From Peptostreptococcaceae bacterium (GTDB lineage Bacteria; Bacillota; Clostridia; Peptostreptococcales; Peptostreptococcaceae), in contig JAOARY010000007.1 of assembly GCA_025210335.1 (NCBI GenBank), positions 1 through 64,000 on the forward strand: a DNA stretch of 64,000 bases, read 5' to 3'. Positions 8,216-17,358 of this stretch are shown piece by piece. The notes beneath the pieces were generated by a model that worked only from the letters and a program-made list of their open reading frames with translations, was not told where the DNA came from and did not search any database. The translations under genes were made by a program, and so were the position numbers. Positions within the stretch are counted from its first letter, which is position 1. Every line of letters starts with the position of its first letter.

Positions 8216-9205
8216 TTATAAAATATCCAAACTTATTCCAACCTCATCAGAAATAGCCTTTTTATATATCATATACGACGTATTAATATCTTGAATTGAC
8301 ATTCCTGTTGCATCAAAAATTGTTATCTCTTTATTATTTGTTCGTCCTTCCTTTTTGCCTAATAATATCTCACCTATTTGAGCATGTATATCGGACTCAG
8401 TTATAATTTTATTTTGGATTGCAGTTCTTGTTTCACCACGACTTATGCATTCCGATGTATTATCTGTTACAATTTTTGCATCCCTAAATAAATTCTCGTC
8501 TAATTCTTGCTTATGTGGGCAATCCGCTCCAATAGCATTAATATGACAACCATCTTTGACAAAATCTTTTTTAACCAATGCTTTATCACTTGGAGTAGTT
8601 GTTATTATTATATCTACATCCATACAAGCTAATTTCACATCATTATATATATTAAATTCAATATCTTTATATTTAGTTTCCAATTCTAATTTTAATTTAC
8701 TTGCCTTTTTGATATCTCTTCCCCAAATATTTATATATTTAAGTCCAAAATAATTTATATGAAATATAATTTGCATCTTGGCTTGATCACCAGTACCAAT
8801 AACAGCTAATTTATTTGAATCTGCTTTGGCTAAAAGAGTACTAGCTAAAGCTCCAGCAGCAGCAGTTCTATAACTTGTAATATACGTTCCATCCATTATA
8901 GCTACTGGTATTCCTGTCTTTGCATCAAATAGATTTATAAGTGCAACACCAGAAGGAAGATCATATAATTTAGGATTGTCCCAAAAACCACCAGCTATTT
9001 TCATTCCTATTATATCTTTGGATTTACTATAACCATATTTAAAATCCATCTCAGCATTATTTTTAGATATATCTATTGAAGTTATTTTAGGTTGCAAAAC
9101 ATCATCATTACAAAAATCTATATAAGAATTCTTAACTGCGTCAAATACATTTTCTATTTTCAAATAATTCAACACTTCATTTTTATTCAAAATAAGAGTT
9201 TTCAT
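8216..9205 (-). CDS. Ornithine cyclodeaminase / mu-crystallin family enzyme
   Basis: A 329-residue member of the ornithine cyclodeaminase/mu-crystallin family. A Rossmann NAD(P)-binding stretch is seen at about 133–141 (LAVIGTGDQ), preceded by the family pattern GTYITSYRTAAAGALAS at about 106–122, and NAIGADCPHKQELD is the conserved substrate-side loop. Members deaminate ornithine to proline or act as imine/ketimine or amino-acid dehydrogenases; the substrate cannot be assigned here. The ATG immediately follows the stop codon of the threonine-dehydratase-like gene (TAAATG), so the two are translationally coupled and likely act in one pathway. The same pairing is known in ectoine breakdown (EutB/EutC) and the beta-hydroxyaspartate cycle (BhcB/BhcD). 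Confidence 0.85.
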   Translation of the reverse strand: MKTLILNKNEVLNYLKIENVFDAVKNSYIDFCNDDVLQPKITSIDISKNNAEMDFKYGYSKSKDIIGMKIAGGFWDNPKLYDLPSGVALINLFDAKTGIPVAIMDGTYITSYRTAAAGALASTLLAKADSNKLAVIGTGDQAKMQIIFHINYFGLKYINIWGRDIKKASKLKLELETKYKDIEFNIYNDVKLACMDVDIIITTTPSDKALVKKDFVKDGCHINAIGADCPHKQELDENLFRDAKIVTDNTSECISRGETRTAIQNKIITESDIHAQIGEILLGKKEGRTNNKEITIFDATGMSIQDINTSYMIYKKAISDEVGISLDIL

Positions 9206-10174
9206 TTAAATTCTCCCTTCATATTCATTAATAATTTCTTTAACTTTTATAGTATCTATATTACAACCTGTTATTATTGTTGCTATATTTTTCCCTTTTA
9301 CATCTATTTTATTATCTAATAATGCTGCTATACCAACAACCGATGAACCTTCTGCTATTTGATGATGCTTATCAATTAAATAATACAGTGCTTTTTTGAT
9401 TGAATCTTCGCTAACCAAAACAACATCATCAACATATTTATTAAAATCATCAACCATATCTGCGTGAATATCTCCAACAAGACCATCAGCCAAAGAATCA
9501 AACATTTCTATCTTTGTATATTTTTTATTCTTAAATGCTTCATACCAAGGTTTTGAAACTTCAGGTTGTATTGCTATTATCTTTATATCCGGTTTAATAT
9601 ATTTACATGCTCTTGCTATCCCAGATATAAGTCCACCACCACCTGCTGGAACTAATACTATATCCAAATCTTTATTATCATCCAAAAGTTCAAGTCCAAT
9701 TGTTCCTTGACCTGCTATTATCTTAGGATCATTAAATGCATGTACAAAAGTTCTATCTTCATTTTTTTCTATTTCATACGCATGTTCTTCACTTCCATCA
9801 TAATCTTTTCCATGAACAATAACATTTGCACCTAATCTTTTAGTGCTTTCTATTTTTGTTTTTGGTGCAGTGGTAGGTACCACTATCTTAGCATCTATAT
9901 CTAACATATTAGAAACATAAGCAACCCCTTGAGCATGATTTCCAGCTGAAGCTGTTACTACACCTTTTTTCATCTCTTCTTTTGTAAGTGATTTAATTTT
10001 ATTTGTTGCACCACGTAATTTAAATGAACCTGTTTTTTGTTGATTTTCAAGCTTTAAATATATATTTGCATCTGTTAATTTTGATAAATGATATGAATAT
10101 TCTAGTGGTGTTTTTCTTACTATTCCTTTTATATTGTCACTAGCTTTTAATATATCTATTAATTTAATTTCCAT
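9206..10174 (-). CDS. Threonine/serine (hydroxy-amino-acid) dehydratase, PLP type
   Basis: A 322-residue fold-type II PLP enzyme of the short, catabolic threonine dehydratase group, without a C-terminal ACT regulatory domain. The Schiff-base lysine is in GSFKLRGA (K52). The phosphate-binding loop is PAGGGGLISG (178–181 are glycines), and SAGNHAQGVA is the substrate loop. Such enzymes deaminate threonine, serine or beta-hydroxyaspartate-like substrates to keto acids. It forms a two-gene operon with the cyclodeaminase-family gene. The divergent MocR-like regulator about 310 bp away is the probable controller. Calling it ilvA/tdcB outright is not justified, because EutB and BhcB are close relatives. 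Confidence 0.85.
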   Translation of the reverse strand: MEIKLIDILKASDNIKGIVRKTPLEYSYHLSKLTDANIYLKLENQQKTGSFKLRGATNKIKSLTKEEMKKGVVTASAGNHAQGVAYVSNMLDIDAKIVVPTTAPKTKIESTKRLGANVIVHGKDYDGSEEHAYEIEKNEDRTFVHAFNDPKIIAGQGTIGLELLDDNKDLDIVLVPAGGGGLISGIARACKYIKPDIKIIAIQPEVSKPWYEAFKNKKYTKIEMFDSLADGLVGDIHADMVDDFNKYVDDVVLVSEDSIKKALYYLIDKHHQIAEGSSVVGIAALLDNKIDVKGKNIATIITGCNIDTIKVKEIINEYEGRI

Positions 10175-10205
10175 AATATCACTCCTATTTATAATCCAAT
10201 TCTAT

Positions 10206-10335
10206 CAACCAATATAATTTTTTTTAATTTAAATATCTTATAATTTATATAGTCTTTATAATATTTATATTCATTTTATTATATTAGTAATCATATGTCC
10301 TCAACCAAAAAGTATTAAGGCATACCAACCAAAAA
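10206..10335. promoter_or_regulatory. Candidate MocR operator: repeated CAACCAA sites in divergent promoter
   Basis: The 313-bp divergent intergenic region holds three same-orientation copies of CAACCAA, at 10206, 10302 and 10326. The last two extend to CAACCAAAAA and are 24 bp apart. MocR/GabR-type regulators bind direct repeats in divergent promoters, so these are plausible binding sites. This is inference from pattern and position. Confidence 0.5.
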
Positions 10336-10487
10336 AATATTTATTATTTAATGTTTTTTTAGGTATAATATAAATCAAAACATAGGAATTATGACAATGA
10401 TTATATATTTTTTTATATCCATTAAAAATATATAAAAAAATTAAAATATTTCATTTGTGATCGAATCAATAAATAGGATGTGATTTT

Positions 10488-11933
10488 ATGGACATTATTT
10501 ATAAATTAGATAAAACCTCTGATATACCTCTTTATATTCAAATTCAAAATCATATTATTTCTAATATCAAAAAAGGGAATTTAAAAAATGGAGATAAGTT
10601 ACCATCACAAAGAGAATTAGCAAAACTATATGATGTAAACAGAAGTACAGTAGTAAATGCATTAGATGAATTAATATCAAAAGATATTTTAGAATCAAAG
10701 ACTAAAAGAGGCACTACTATAAAAGATGACACTTGGTCTATTTTATCCAACCAAAATAATTTAAATTGGATGAGTTTTGCAAAATCAGGTTCATTCTACC
10801 CTAATTTAAATACAGTCAGAACAATAAATGAATATGATAATAAAAATCTCATAAAAATAGGTGCTGGTGAATTATCTGATGATTTTTTTAAAAAAGATAT
10901 TATGGAAACTATCCTAAATGATATGAAAGTCAATATAAATAGCTTGAAATATGAGAACGCTAAAGGTTCTTATGAACTTCGATTATTATTATGTGATTAT
11001 TTTAAAAAAATAGGTATTAAAAATATTAATCCGGATAAAATATTAATTGTATCTGGAGCACTACAAGCACTACATCTAATATCAATAGGTATATTAAATA
11101 GAAATTCTACATTATTAACCGAAATGCCTTCTTATGTAAATTCTTTACGAGTATTTCAATCTGCTGATGTTAATTTATATGGTATAAAAATGGATGAAAA
11201 CGGTATAATAACTAAGGATATAAAAAAAGCAAAAAGAATTTCAAAAGCATCTTTACTATATACTATTCCTTACTTTCATAATCCAACCGGTGTAAGTATA
11301 AATGAAAAAAGAAGAGATGAACTACTTAAAATTTGTAATGATTTAAAACTTCCAATCATAGAAGATGATACTTATAGAGAACTTTATTTTGATAAACCCT
11401 ATAAACCTTTAAAAGCTTATGATAAAAATGATCTTGTACTATTGACCGGTAGTATGTCCAAAATATTATTTCCAGGGTTGAGACTTGGTTGGATTGTTGG
11501 CAAGGAAATAATAATAGATAAATTAGCAGATCTTAAAATGCAAATTGATTATGGTACTAGTTCATTATCGCAAGAAGCTTGCATATCACTATTTAAGAAA
11601 AATTTATTAAAAAAAGCTCTAGATGAAAATAGAAAAGAATTAAAAAATAAAAGAGATTATATGCTAAAAATTTTAAATATGTATTTTAAAGATATTGCTA
11701 GTTGGAATCGTCCAAATGGAGGTTATTATATTTGGGTAAAATTAAATAGAAATATATCTTTAAAGAAATTATTTGATAATGCACTTAAAAATCATATATT
11801 AATTCATCCTGGTGATATATATCATCATAGTATGAAAAATCATATAAGGCTTTCTTATTCTCATGCTTCATATGAAGAAATTCTATATTCTTTAAAAACT
11901 TTATCTAAACTTATACAAATTCAAAATCATTAG
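10488..11933 (+). CDS. MocR-family GntR/aminotransferase transcription regulator
   Basis: A 481-residue fusion of an N-terminal GntR-type winged helix and a fold-type I aminotransferase domain. The winged helix is at about residues 12–80, with LPSQRELAKLYDVNRSTVVN as its DNA-recognition part. The aminotransferase-like domain spans about 110–475, with NPTG, EDDTYRELY and a PLP-lysine site in TGSMSKILFPGLRLGW (K325). This is the MocR/PdxR/GabR/EnuR architecture: PLP or a PLP adduct serves as effector. It is divergent from the dehydratase/cyclodeaminase pair. EnuR controls eutBC-like genes in ectoine users, but no other ectoine genes are seen here, so the effector remains open. Confidence 0.9.
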   Translation: MDIIYKLDKTSDIPLYIQIQNHIISNIKKGNLKNGDKLPSQRELAKLYDVNRSTVVNALDELISKDILESKTKRGTTIKDDTWSILSNQNNLNWMSFAKSGSFYPNLNTVRTINEYDNKNLIKIGAGELSDDFFKKDIMETILNDMKVNINSLKYENAKGSYELRLLLCDYFKKIGIKNINPDKILIVSGALQALHLISIGILNRNSTLLTEMPSYVNSLRVFQSADVNLYGIKMDENGIITKDIKKAKRISKASLLYTIPYFHNPTGVSINEKRRDELLKICNDLKLPIIEDDTYRELYFDKPYKPLKAYDKNDLVLLTGSMSKILFPGLRLGWIVGKEIIIDKLADLKMQIDYGTSSLSQEACISLFKKNLLKKALDENRKELKNKRDYMLKILNMYFKDIASWNRPNGGYYIWVKLNRNISLKKLFDNALKNHILIHPGDIYHHSMKNHIRLSYSHASYEEILYSLKTLSKLIQIQNH

Positions 11934-12000
11934 AAATATAATTATAATTTATATAAAAATATAATATCTTTTTCACTTAACTATTTTTATATAATAAAAT

Positions 12001-12099
12001 AACTCTTGATTATATTAAAGAGATTTCTAATTTTAGCATATCTAAATTAATTGCTTAGATATGCTAAAAAGAAGTTTGATAAATATATAATCAAGAGTT
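12001..12099. terminator. Nested double inverted repeat between convergent genes
   Basis: Outer perfect 15-bp arms AACTCTTGATTATAT (12001–12015) and ATATAATCAAGAGTT (12085–12099) enclose a second perfect 15-bp stem, TTTTAGCATATCTAA / TTAGATATGCTAAAA (12031–12069). A T-run follows on the plus strand. It lies past the MocR gene and probably terminates it. The nested design is larger than a plain terminator. Confidence 0.7.
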
Positions 12100-12190
12100 T
12101 TTATTAATTTCTAAAATAAATATAGTTTTGAGATTTTAAATAAATAAGTTTTTCATAAATTTTTCATAAGTTTTTCATCACGATTAATCA

Positions 12191-12212
12191 TTTAAACTTT
12201 TTTAAGTTTAAA
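12191..12212 (-). terminator. Weak hairpin after RND pump gene
   Basis: Palindrome TTTAAACTT-TTTT-AAGTTTAAA just past the stop codon of the RND transporter gene. It is AT-only apart from one C–G pair per arm, so it is a weak terminator candidate. Confidence 0.4.
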
Positions 12213-12222
12213 TAATTTTAAA

Positions 12223-15200
12223 TTATTGTTGCTTTGATTTCTTGTGATTAAGACCATAAGTTAAACTGTAAAGTACAGGTACTATAACCATTGTTAATAC
12301 AGTTGATACCAAAAGTCCTGCCATTAAAGATATTGCCATTGGTGCAAATAAGCTATTACCACTTACAGCTAGTGGGAATAACCCCATTATTGTAGTCATC
12401 GCACTTAAAATAATAGCATTAAATCTTTTATCAACAGCATCCTCACAAGCTTCTTTAACATTCATCCCCTCCTTAATTGCATCATTTATATATTCAATAA
12501 GAAGTATTCCATTTTTTACAACCAAACCAACTAATGCAATTATACCTAAAAATGCTGTTAGGGATAATGGTTGATTTAAAAGGAATAATCCTATTAATGA
12601 ACCTATTAAAGAAAGTGGTATAGTCATTAATATTACCAATGGTTGTAAAAATGAACCAAATTGTAATACTAAAATCACATATATAAGTGCTATAGAAAAT
12701 ACTGCAAGTATTCCTAAAACACCAAACATTTCACTTATACTTTCTCTTTCTCCATCAAAATTAATACTAGTATCCAAAACATCTATATTTGGAAGTATTT
12801 CACTTTCTATTTTTGTTTCTAAAGCTGATGAATCATATTTTGGTAAAGTATCTGCAAGTATTGTTACAGATGTTTTTCCATTATATCTGTTTATTGTATC
12901 TATCTTTGATGAAAAATCAACTTTTGAATATTGTTTTAGTGGTATTTTATTATTTGTTATTTTTGATTTTATATAGTAATTTTCTAAATCACTTACACTA
13001 TTTATATTAGATGTCATCTTAACATCATATTCTTTTCCATCTTTTAAATAAACAGTTGGATTTGATCCATAAAGAGCCATATTAATTTGTCTTTGAACAT
13101 CATAATTTGAAATTCCCATCATAGTTGAATTTTGAGTATCTATATTCACACTATATTGTAAAACTTCAGGTACAATATCATCTCTTATATTTGTAAGACC
13201 TTCTATATTCACCATTTTATCTTGAATATCTTTAGCTACATTTACTATATTGTCGTAATTATTTCCACTTACTCTAATAATTACTTTTGCATCTAATGGT
13301 GCTCCATTTTGAAGTAAATTAATTTTAGCTTCTCCACCAACCAAATTATTATCTAATTTTGTTTGTAAATAGTTTACATACTCTTCTCTATCTTCAAATT
13401 TAGAATCTTTTAAATCATATTTAATAAGCATTTGAGCATAATCGGCTGAAGGTGTTGATGGCATCATAGATATATAGAATTTAGGAAGTCCATCTCCTAC
13501 ACCTACTGTTGTACTTGTTATAGTCTTTTCGTCTTTTAAAATATCATTTATTTTATTTGTAAGCTCTTCTGTAGACTGCATATTTCCTTGTGTTTCATTT
13601 GTTATTTTTATATATAATAAATTCTTTTCAACATAAGGGAAGAACTGTGATGGTAGCATTGGTGTTATAAATTTTATAACAAGTATAAATAATACTAAAA
13701 CAAATGCTACAACTTTTTTTCTATTTTCCATAGAAATATCTAACATGTGATTAAATGTTTTTCTTATTACACTTTCTTTTTTATCCTTTTTCTTTGTTGG
13801 CTTTAATAACCATTCACCTAAAAACGGTATTACAAGCATTGCAACTATATAAGATGCTATAACTGAAATTATTAATACTAAAGGTATTGCAATAAGAAAT
13901 TCTCCTGCACCTCCAGGCATACCCATAAGTGGTGAAAATGCAGCAACTGTAGTTAATGTTGCTGTAAATACTGGTATTAATGCTTTTTTCACAGCAGAAG
14001 TTGATGCCTTTAGATTATCCATTCCTTCATCTATATTAACTTGTATTCCATCACTTATAACAATCGCATTATCTACAAGTATTCCTAACGCTATAATAAG
14101 TGCAGTTAATGACATTTGGTGAATATATAATTTATTTAGATACATTACGGCAAAAGTAATCAGTATTGAAAGAGGTAATGCAGTTGATACAACTATTGAA
14201 TTTCTAAAACCCATCCCAAAGAAAACAACAATCATAACCAAAGCTATACCAATTAACAAGTTCATCATAAAATCATTAACTGATTTTGATACATCATCAG
14301 GCTGATATATTATCTCTTCAACAATTAAATCTTTAGGCAAACTAGCCTTAACCTCATCTAATACTTTTCTTACATCATCACCTATTAATACTACATTTTT
14401 ACCTTCTTCAAAATAACCAGAAAGTATTATCGCATTATTTCCATTTTGTTTATACTTTTCAATATCATCTTTTAAATCAAATCTTACATCCGCTATATCT
14501 TTTAATCTTAAAGTTATACCTGTATTTTGTGAAACTAATAATACTGTATTTTTAATATCATCTATACTGTCAAAACTACCAACAGCCTCTACATTTATTC
14601 TTTTTCTTCCATTTTCTAAGTATCCAGAAGGAATCTCTATATTTTGCATCATTAAAATATTGTTAACATCTTCAAGTGAAATTCCTAAAGAATTTAATTT
14701 TGATATATCTATATCTATTTTGATTTCTTTTTCTATTTCACCTTCTATTTCAAATTTCGATACACCATTAACTTCAATCAATTTTTCTTTAAATTGATTT
14801 CCAAAAGATACTAATTGATCATATGAATAATTTTGACCAGATAAACTTATAAGCATTCCCGATGTAGATATTAAATCTGTATCTATAATACTATCCATAG
14901 CCCCAGATGGAAGTTCTTTTTTTGCATCTGCTATTGCATTTCTAACATCTTGCATCGATTTGTCATTATTTGCTTCCAAATCAAACATTATCGTAGTGAT
15001 TCCAACACCTGTTTTTGCAATACCTTTAATTTCATCTACTTTATCCAATTTATTTAATTCATCTTCTATTTTTGTAAGTACTAATTCTTGTACATCTTTA
15101 GCACTTGCACCAGGATAAGGTGTAATAATCATAGCCACTGGCATTGAAACATCTGGATTTTCCTGTCTTGGTAAATAGTAATATGATAGCACTCCACTTA

Positions 15201-15270
15201 AAGATATTATAAGTATCATAAATACTGTTATTAGTCTATTTTGTGTAAGTGACTTAATTATCTTTTCCAT
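12223..15270 (-). CDS. RND-family efflux transporter (AcrB/MexB-like)
   Basis: A 1015-residue resistance-nodulation-division pump. The first TM helix (about 10–30) is followed by a large extracytoplasmic loop with PYPGASAKDVQ and YYLPRQENPDVS. A TM block around 335–490 includes the RND signature region with ALGILVDNAIVISDGIQ and the two acidic residues used for proton relay. A second loop and TM block around 850–1000 carries GIIALVGLVVKNGILLIEYI. Length and the duplicated layout fit the HAE/hydrophobe-exporter branch. It exports drugs, lipids or other amphiphiles using the proton (or sodium) gradient. It follows the adaptor gene without a gap, under probable control of the adjacent TetR gene. 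In a Gram-positive it would work without an outer-membrane channel, as SwrC-type pumps do. Confidence 0.93.
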   Translation of the reverse strand: MEKIIKSLTQNRLITVFMILIISLSGVLSYYYLPRQENPDVSMPVAMIITPYPGASAKDVQELVLTKIEDELNKLDKVDEIKGIAKTGVGITTIMFDLEANNDKSMQDVRNAIADAKKELPSGAMDSIIDTDLISTSGMLISLSGQNYSYDQLVSFGNQFKEKLIEVNGVSKFEIEGEIEKEIKIDIDISKLNSLGISLEDVNNILMMQNIEIPSGYLENGRKRINVEAVGSFDSIDDIKNTVLLVSQNTGITLRLKDIADVRFDLKDDIEKYKQNGNNAIILSGYFEEGKNVVLIGDDVRKVLDEVKASLPKDLIVEEIIYQPDDVSKSVNDFMMNLLIGIALVMIVVFFGMGFRNSIVVSTALPLSILITFAVMYLNKLYIHQMSLTALIIALGILVDNAIVISDGIQVNIDEGMDNLKASTSAVKKALIPVFTATLTTVAAFSPLMGMPGGAGEFLIAIPLVLIISVIASYIVAMLVIPFLGEWLLKPTKKKDKKESVIRKTFNHMLDISMENRKKVVAFVLVLFILVIKFITPMLPSQFFPYVEKNLLYIKITNETQGNMQSTEELTNKINDILKDEKTITSTTVGVGDGLPKFYISMMPSTPSADYAQMLIKYDLKDSKFEDREEYVNYLQTKLDNNLVGGEAKINLLQNGAPLDAKVIIRVSGNNYDNIVNVAKDIQDKMVNIEGLTNIRDDIVPEVLQYSVNIDTQNSTMMGISNYDVQRQINMALYGSNPTVYLKDGKEYDVKMTSNINSVSDLENYYIKSKITNNKIPLKQYSKVDFSSKIDTINRYNGKTSVTILADTLPKYDSSALETKIESEILPNIDVLDTSINFDGERESISEMFGVLGILAVFSIALIYVILVLQFGSFLQPLVILMTIPLSLIGSLIGLFLLNQPLSLTAFLGIIALVGLVVKNGILLIEYINDAIKEGMNVKEACEDAVDKRFNAIILSAMTTIMGLFPLAVSGNSLFAPMAISLMAGLLVSTVLTMVIVPVLYSLTYGLNHKKSKQQ

Positions 15271-16397
15271 TATCTCACCTTCGAATCTTCATTTTCTAAA
15301 GCAATCTCTTCAATTATTTGAATTTTTGCTCCATCGTTTAATTTTTTCATTCCTAAAGTTACAAATCTTTCACCTTCATTTAATCCTTTAACCTTAACAT
15401 CAAATTCTTTTATATCATCTATTGTTACAACTCTTTTAAATGCTCTATCTTCTTCAACAACATATACAAATTGTTCTCCTTGAGATAATACAGAGTCGAT
15501 TGGTATCCAAACTCCATCTTCCTTTCCTACCTCTAACTTAACATCTAAAATTTTACCTATTCTTATATCTTGATTTTCTGATTCAATTTTTACTAGATAA
15601 GTTCTTGTTTGCATATCTGGAACATCGTTTAATTCAACTACTTTTCCTTTTATCTTTGTATCATCATATTCTATAATTGCATTTGTATTCATATTAACCT
15701 TATCAATATCACTTTCTGAAAGACCTACTTGAATTATTTTTGAATTATTTCTAAGAACAACTACTGGATTTCCTTGAGGTACTAATTCTCCCTCCTCAAA
15801 TACAGTACTTAATATTACTCCATCTGTTTTTGCAATTATATAAGAATCATCAACAAGTCTCTTTTGTAAATTATAATTAGTCTTTGATATGTCATAAGCT
15901 TCATTAGCTTGATTATACGAATTTTTTGATGCTTCGTACTTTAATTTTACTTGATCTAATTGATCTTTTGATATTCCTCCATCATCATATAATTTTTTCA
16001 TATTGTTGTATTGATTTTCATCATAATCCAAAGCTATTTTAGCCTTATTTATATCAGCATTAGATGCATTAAGTGCTGAATTTGCCTTGCTCAATTGTAA
16101 ATTCAAATCTATACTATCCAAAGATGCTAACACTTGTCCTTTCTTAACCTTATCTCCAGCCTTAACATTTAATGATTTTAATTTTCCAGTTGATTTAAAT
16201 CCATACTTAATCTGATCTTTTGGAACAACAGTACCCTTATATTTTAATTCCAATGATTTTTCTACAAGTTTTGCTTCTTCTACCTTTACAGGTTTTCCTT
16301 TAACTTCTTTTTCTTCTTGTGCTTGAGTCTGGCATCCAGTAAGTAATCCTATTACTAATACCATAACAGAAAGACTCTTTAATAAATTCCTATTCAT
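15270..16397 (-). CDS. RND efflux adaptor lipoprotein (membrane fusion protein)
   Basis: A 375-residue adaptor. It begins with a lipoprotein signal peptide ending VIGLLTGC, so it should be lipid-anchored outside the membrane. Then come a lipoyl-like half (YGFKSTGKLKSLNVKAGDKV), a coiled-coil hairpin at about 100–175, the second lipoyl half and a beta-barrel region. This is the HlyD/AcrA layout. The start chosen is the ATG eight bases after GGAGG; a TTG further upstream overlaps that site. The stop codon shares a base with the pump's start region, so the two are coupled. It links the RND pump to the cell envelope. Operator-like repeats lie upstream. Confidence 0.92.
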   Translation of the reverse strand: MNRNLLKSLSVMVLVIGLLTGCQTQAQEEKEVKGKPVKVEEAKLVEKSLELKYKGTVVPKDQIKYGFKSTGKLKSLNVKAGDKVKKGQVLASLDSIDLNLQLSKANSALNASNADINKAKIALDYDENQYNNMKKLYDDGGISKDQLDQVKLKYEASKNSYNQANEAYDISKTNYNLQKRLVDDSYIIAKTDGVILSTVFEEGELVPQGNPVVVLRNNSKIIQVGLSESDIDKVNMNTNAIIEYDDTKIKGKVVELNDVPDMQTRTYLVKIESENQDIRIGKILDVKLEVGKEDGVWIPIDSVLSQGEQFVYVVEEDRAFKRVVTIDDIKEFDVKVKGLNEGERFVTLGMKKLNDGAKIQIIEEIALENEDSKVR

Positions 16398-16460
16398 AAC
16401 ATAAACCTCCAATTAATTCGTAATTATTAAAACTAATTTCGTAATATTTCTTATTTTTTA

Positions 16461-16507
16461 AGAAATAATTCGTATTAAAAGCAAAATAAAAGAAATAATT
16501 CGTATTA
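16461..16507 (-). promoter_or_regulatory. Paired TetR operator candidates upstream of RND operon
   Basis: Two identical 17-base copies of AGAAATAATTCGTATTA, 30 bp apart (16461 and 16491). The core AGAAATAATTCG resembles the AGAATTAATTCT repeats found with the same 30-bp spacing in the tetR promoter. They probably bind the adjacent TetR protein and control the efflux operon. Confidence 0.65.
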
Positions 16508-16520
16508 GTTTTATAAAATT

Positions 16521-16540
16521 AAGCAACTTTCGTTGCTTTT
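16521..16540 (-). terminator. Short hairpin at end of tetR-type gene
   Basis: Stem AAGCAAC / GTTGCTT around a four-base loop, overlapping the stop codon of the TetR gene and followed on the minus strand by AATTTTAT. It could attenuate read-through between tetR and the pump operon. Confidence 0.5.
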
Positions 16541-17156
16541 AATATTTTTCGTATTTACCAGCAAATATTACTTTCAAATACTCTTCTAATTTTATATCAT
16601 TTTTATCACAGTCTTCTCCCATAATAACAAACTCTAAAGCAGAATGAGCAAATACTGACATTATTACTTCTGATAAATTTTTTACTGAAAAAGCACATAA
16701 TCTTTTATTTTTTCTTTCATATATTTCTAGGACTCTACCTATAATATCTATTTTACTTGCTCTATTATATATTTTATCTGGACTACATTTTTCATTACTT
16801 ACATTCAGCATTGTAGCCATAAAAAATGCTCTTAAAAGTTCTGCATCTTCTTTAAAATTCAAATACATTGCATTTTGAACAATTTCCAAAAGACCCTTTA
16901 TAAGTCCTTTTTCTAGAGATATCTCAATAGCTTCATCGCTTATATGATCTACTTTATCTGGAAGTAAAAATGATTGTACAAATAAATCTAATTTAGATTC
17001 AAAATATCCATAAACTGTACTAACACCAATTCCAACTCTCTTGGCTATCATTTTTATCTGAGCATCTTTAAATCCATATTCTCTAAAGACTTCTCTACTT
17101 ACTTCTTTTATCTTCCTTCTTGTCTCTTCCTTTTCAATAGCACTTATCTTTGCCAT
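16539..17156 (-). CDS. TetR/AcrR-family repressor of the RND operon
   Basis: A 205-residue TetR-family regulator. The N-terminal helix-turn-helix covers about residues 10–58: REVFREYGFKDAQIKMIAKR, then VGIGVSTVYGYFESKLDLF. The helical C-terminal part would be the ligand pocket and dimer interface. It is transcribed toward the adaptor–pump genes, and similar paired sites stand in its own promoter and in the pump promoter. It is therefore inferred to repress both itself and the pump until a pump substrate binds. A near-consensus promoter lies upstream. Confidence 0.9.
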   Translation of the reverse strand: MAKISAIEKEETRRKIKEVSREVFREYGFKDAQIKMIAKRVGIGVSTVYGYFESKLDLFVQSFLLPDKVDHISDEAIEISLEKGLIKGLLEIVQNAMYLNFKEDAELLRAFFMATMLNVSNEKCSPDKIYNRASKIDIIGRVLEIYERKNKRLCAFSVKNLSEVIMSVFAHSALEFVIMGEDCDKNDIKLEEYLKVIFAGKYEKY

Positions 17157-17167
17157 AAAAATCCTCC

Positions 17168-17249
17168 AATCAGAATTAATTCTTATTTGTAGAATTTAAT
17201 CAGAATTAATTCTTAATAAAATTATAACTCCATATGTTTTTTTCGTCAA
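17168..17249 (-). promoter_or_regulatory. tetR promoter with two palindromic operators
   Basis: On the minus strand TTGACG (17249–17244) and TATAAT (17226–17221) are separated by exactly 17 bp, a near-perfect vegetative promoter. Immediately downstream are two identical AATCAGAATTAATTCTTA copies (17168 and 17198), 30 bp apart, each with the palindrome AGAATTAATTCT. Sites just after the -10 box would block initiation, which suggests autorepression by the TetR protein. Confidence 0.8.
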
Positions 17250-17258
17250 CAAAAAAAA

Positions 17259-17308
17259 CATTAAGAATTTATTAAGATAATTATTAATTATCTTAATAAA
17301 ACTTAATG
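17259..17308 (-). terminator. Strong terminator upstream of tetR promoter
   Basis: A long hairpin (CATTAAG…CTTAATG outer arms, with TTTATTAAGATAATT / AATTATCTTAATAAA inside) is followed on the minus strand by eight T residues. It ends transcription from the unknown membrane-protein gene. The tetR -35 box begins directly after it. Confidence 0.85.
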
Positions 17309-17358
17309 TTTAAATATTATATTAAAATTCATATGATATTTTTCTCATCTTATAATTA

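Noticed and set aside
8216-11933. Calling the genes eutB, eutC and enuR (ectoine breakdown)
   Set aside because: No other ectoine genes are present and the enzyme families are broad; the names would overstate the evidence.
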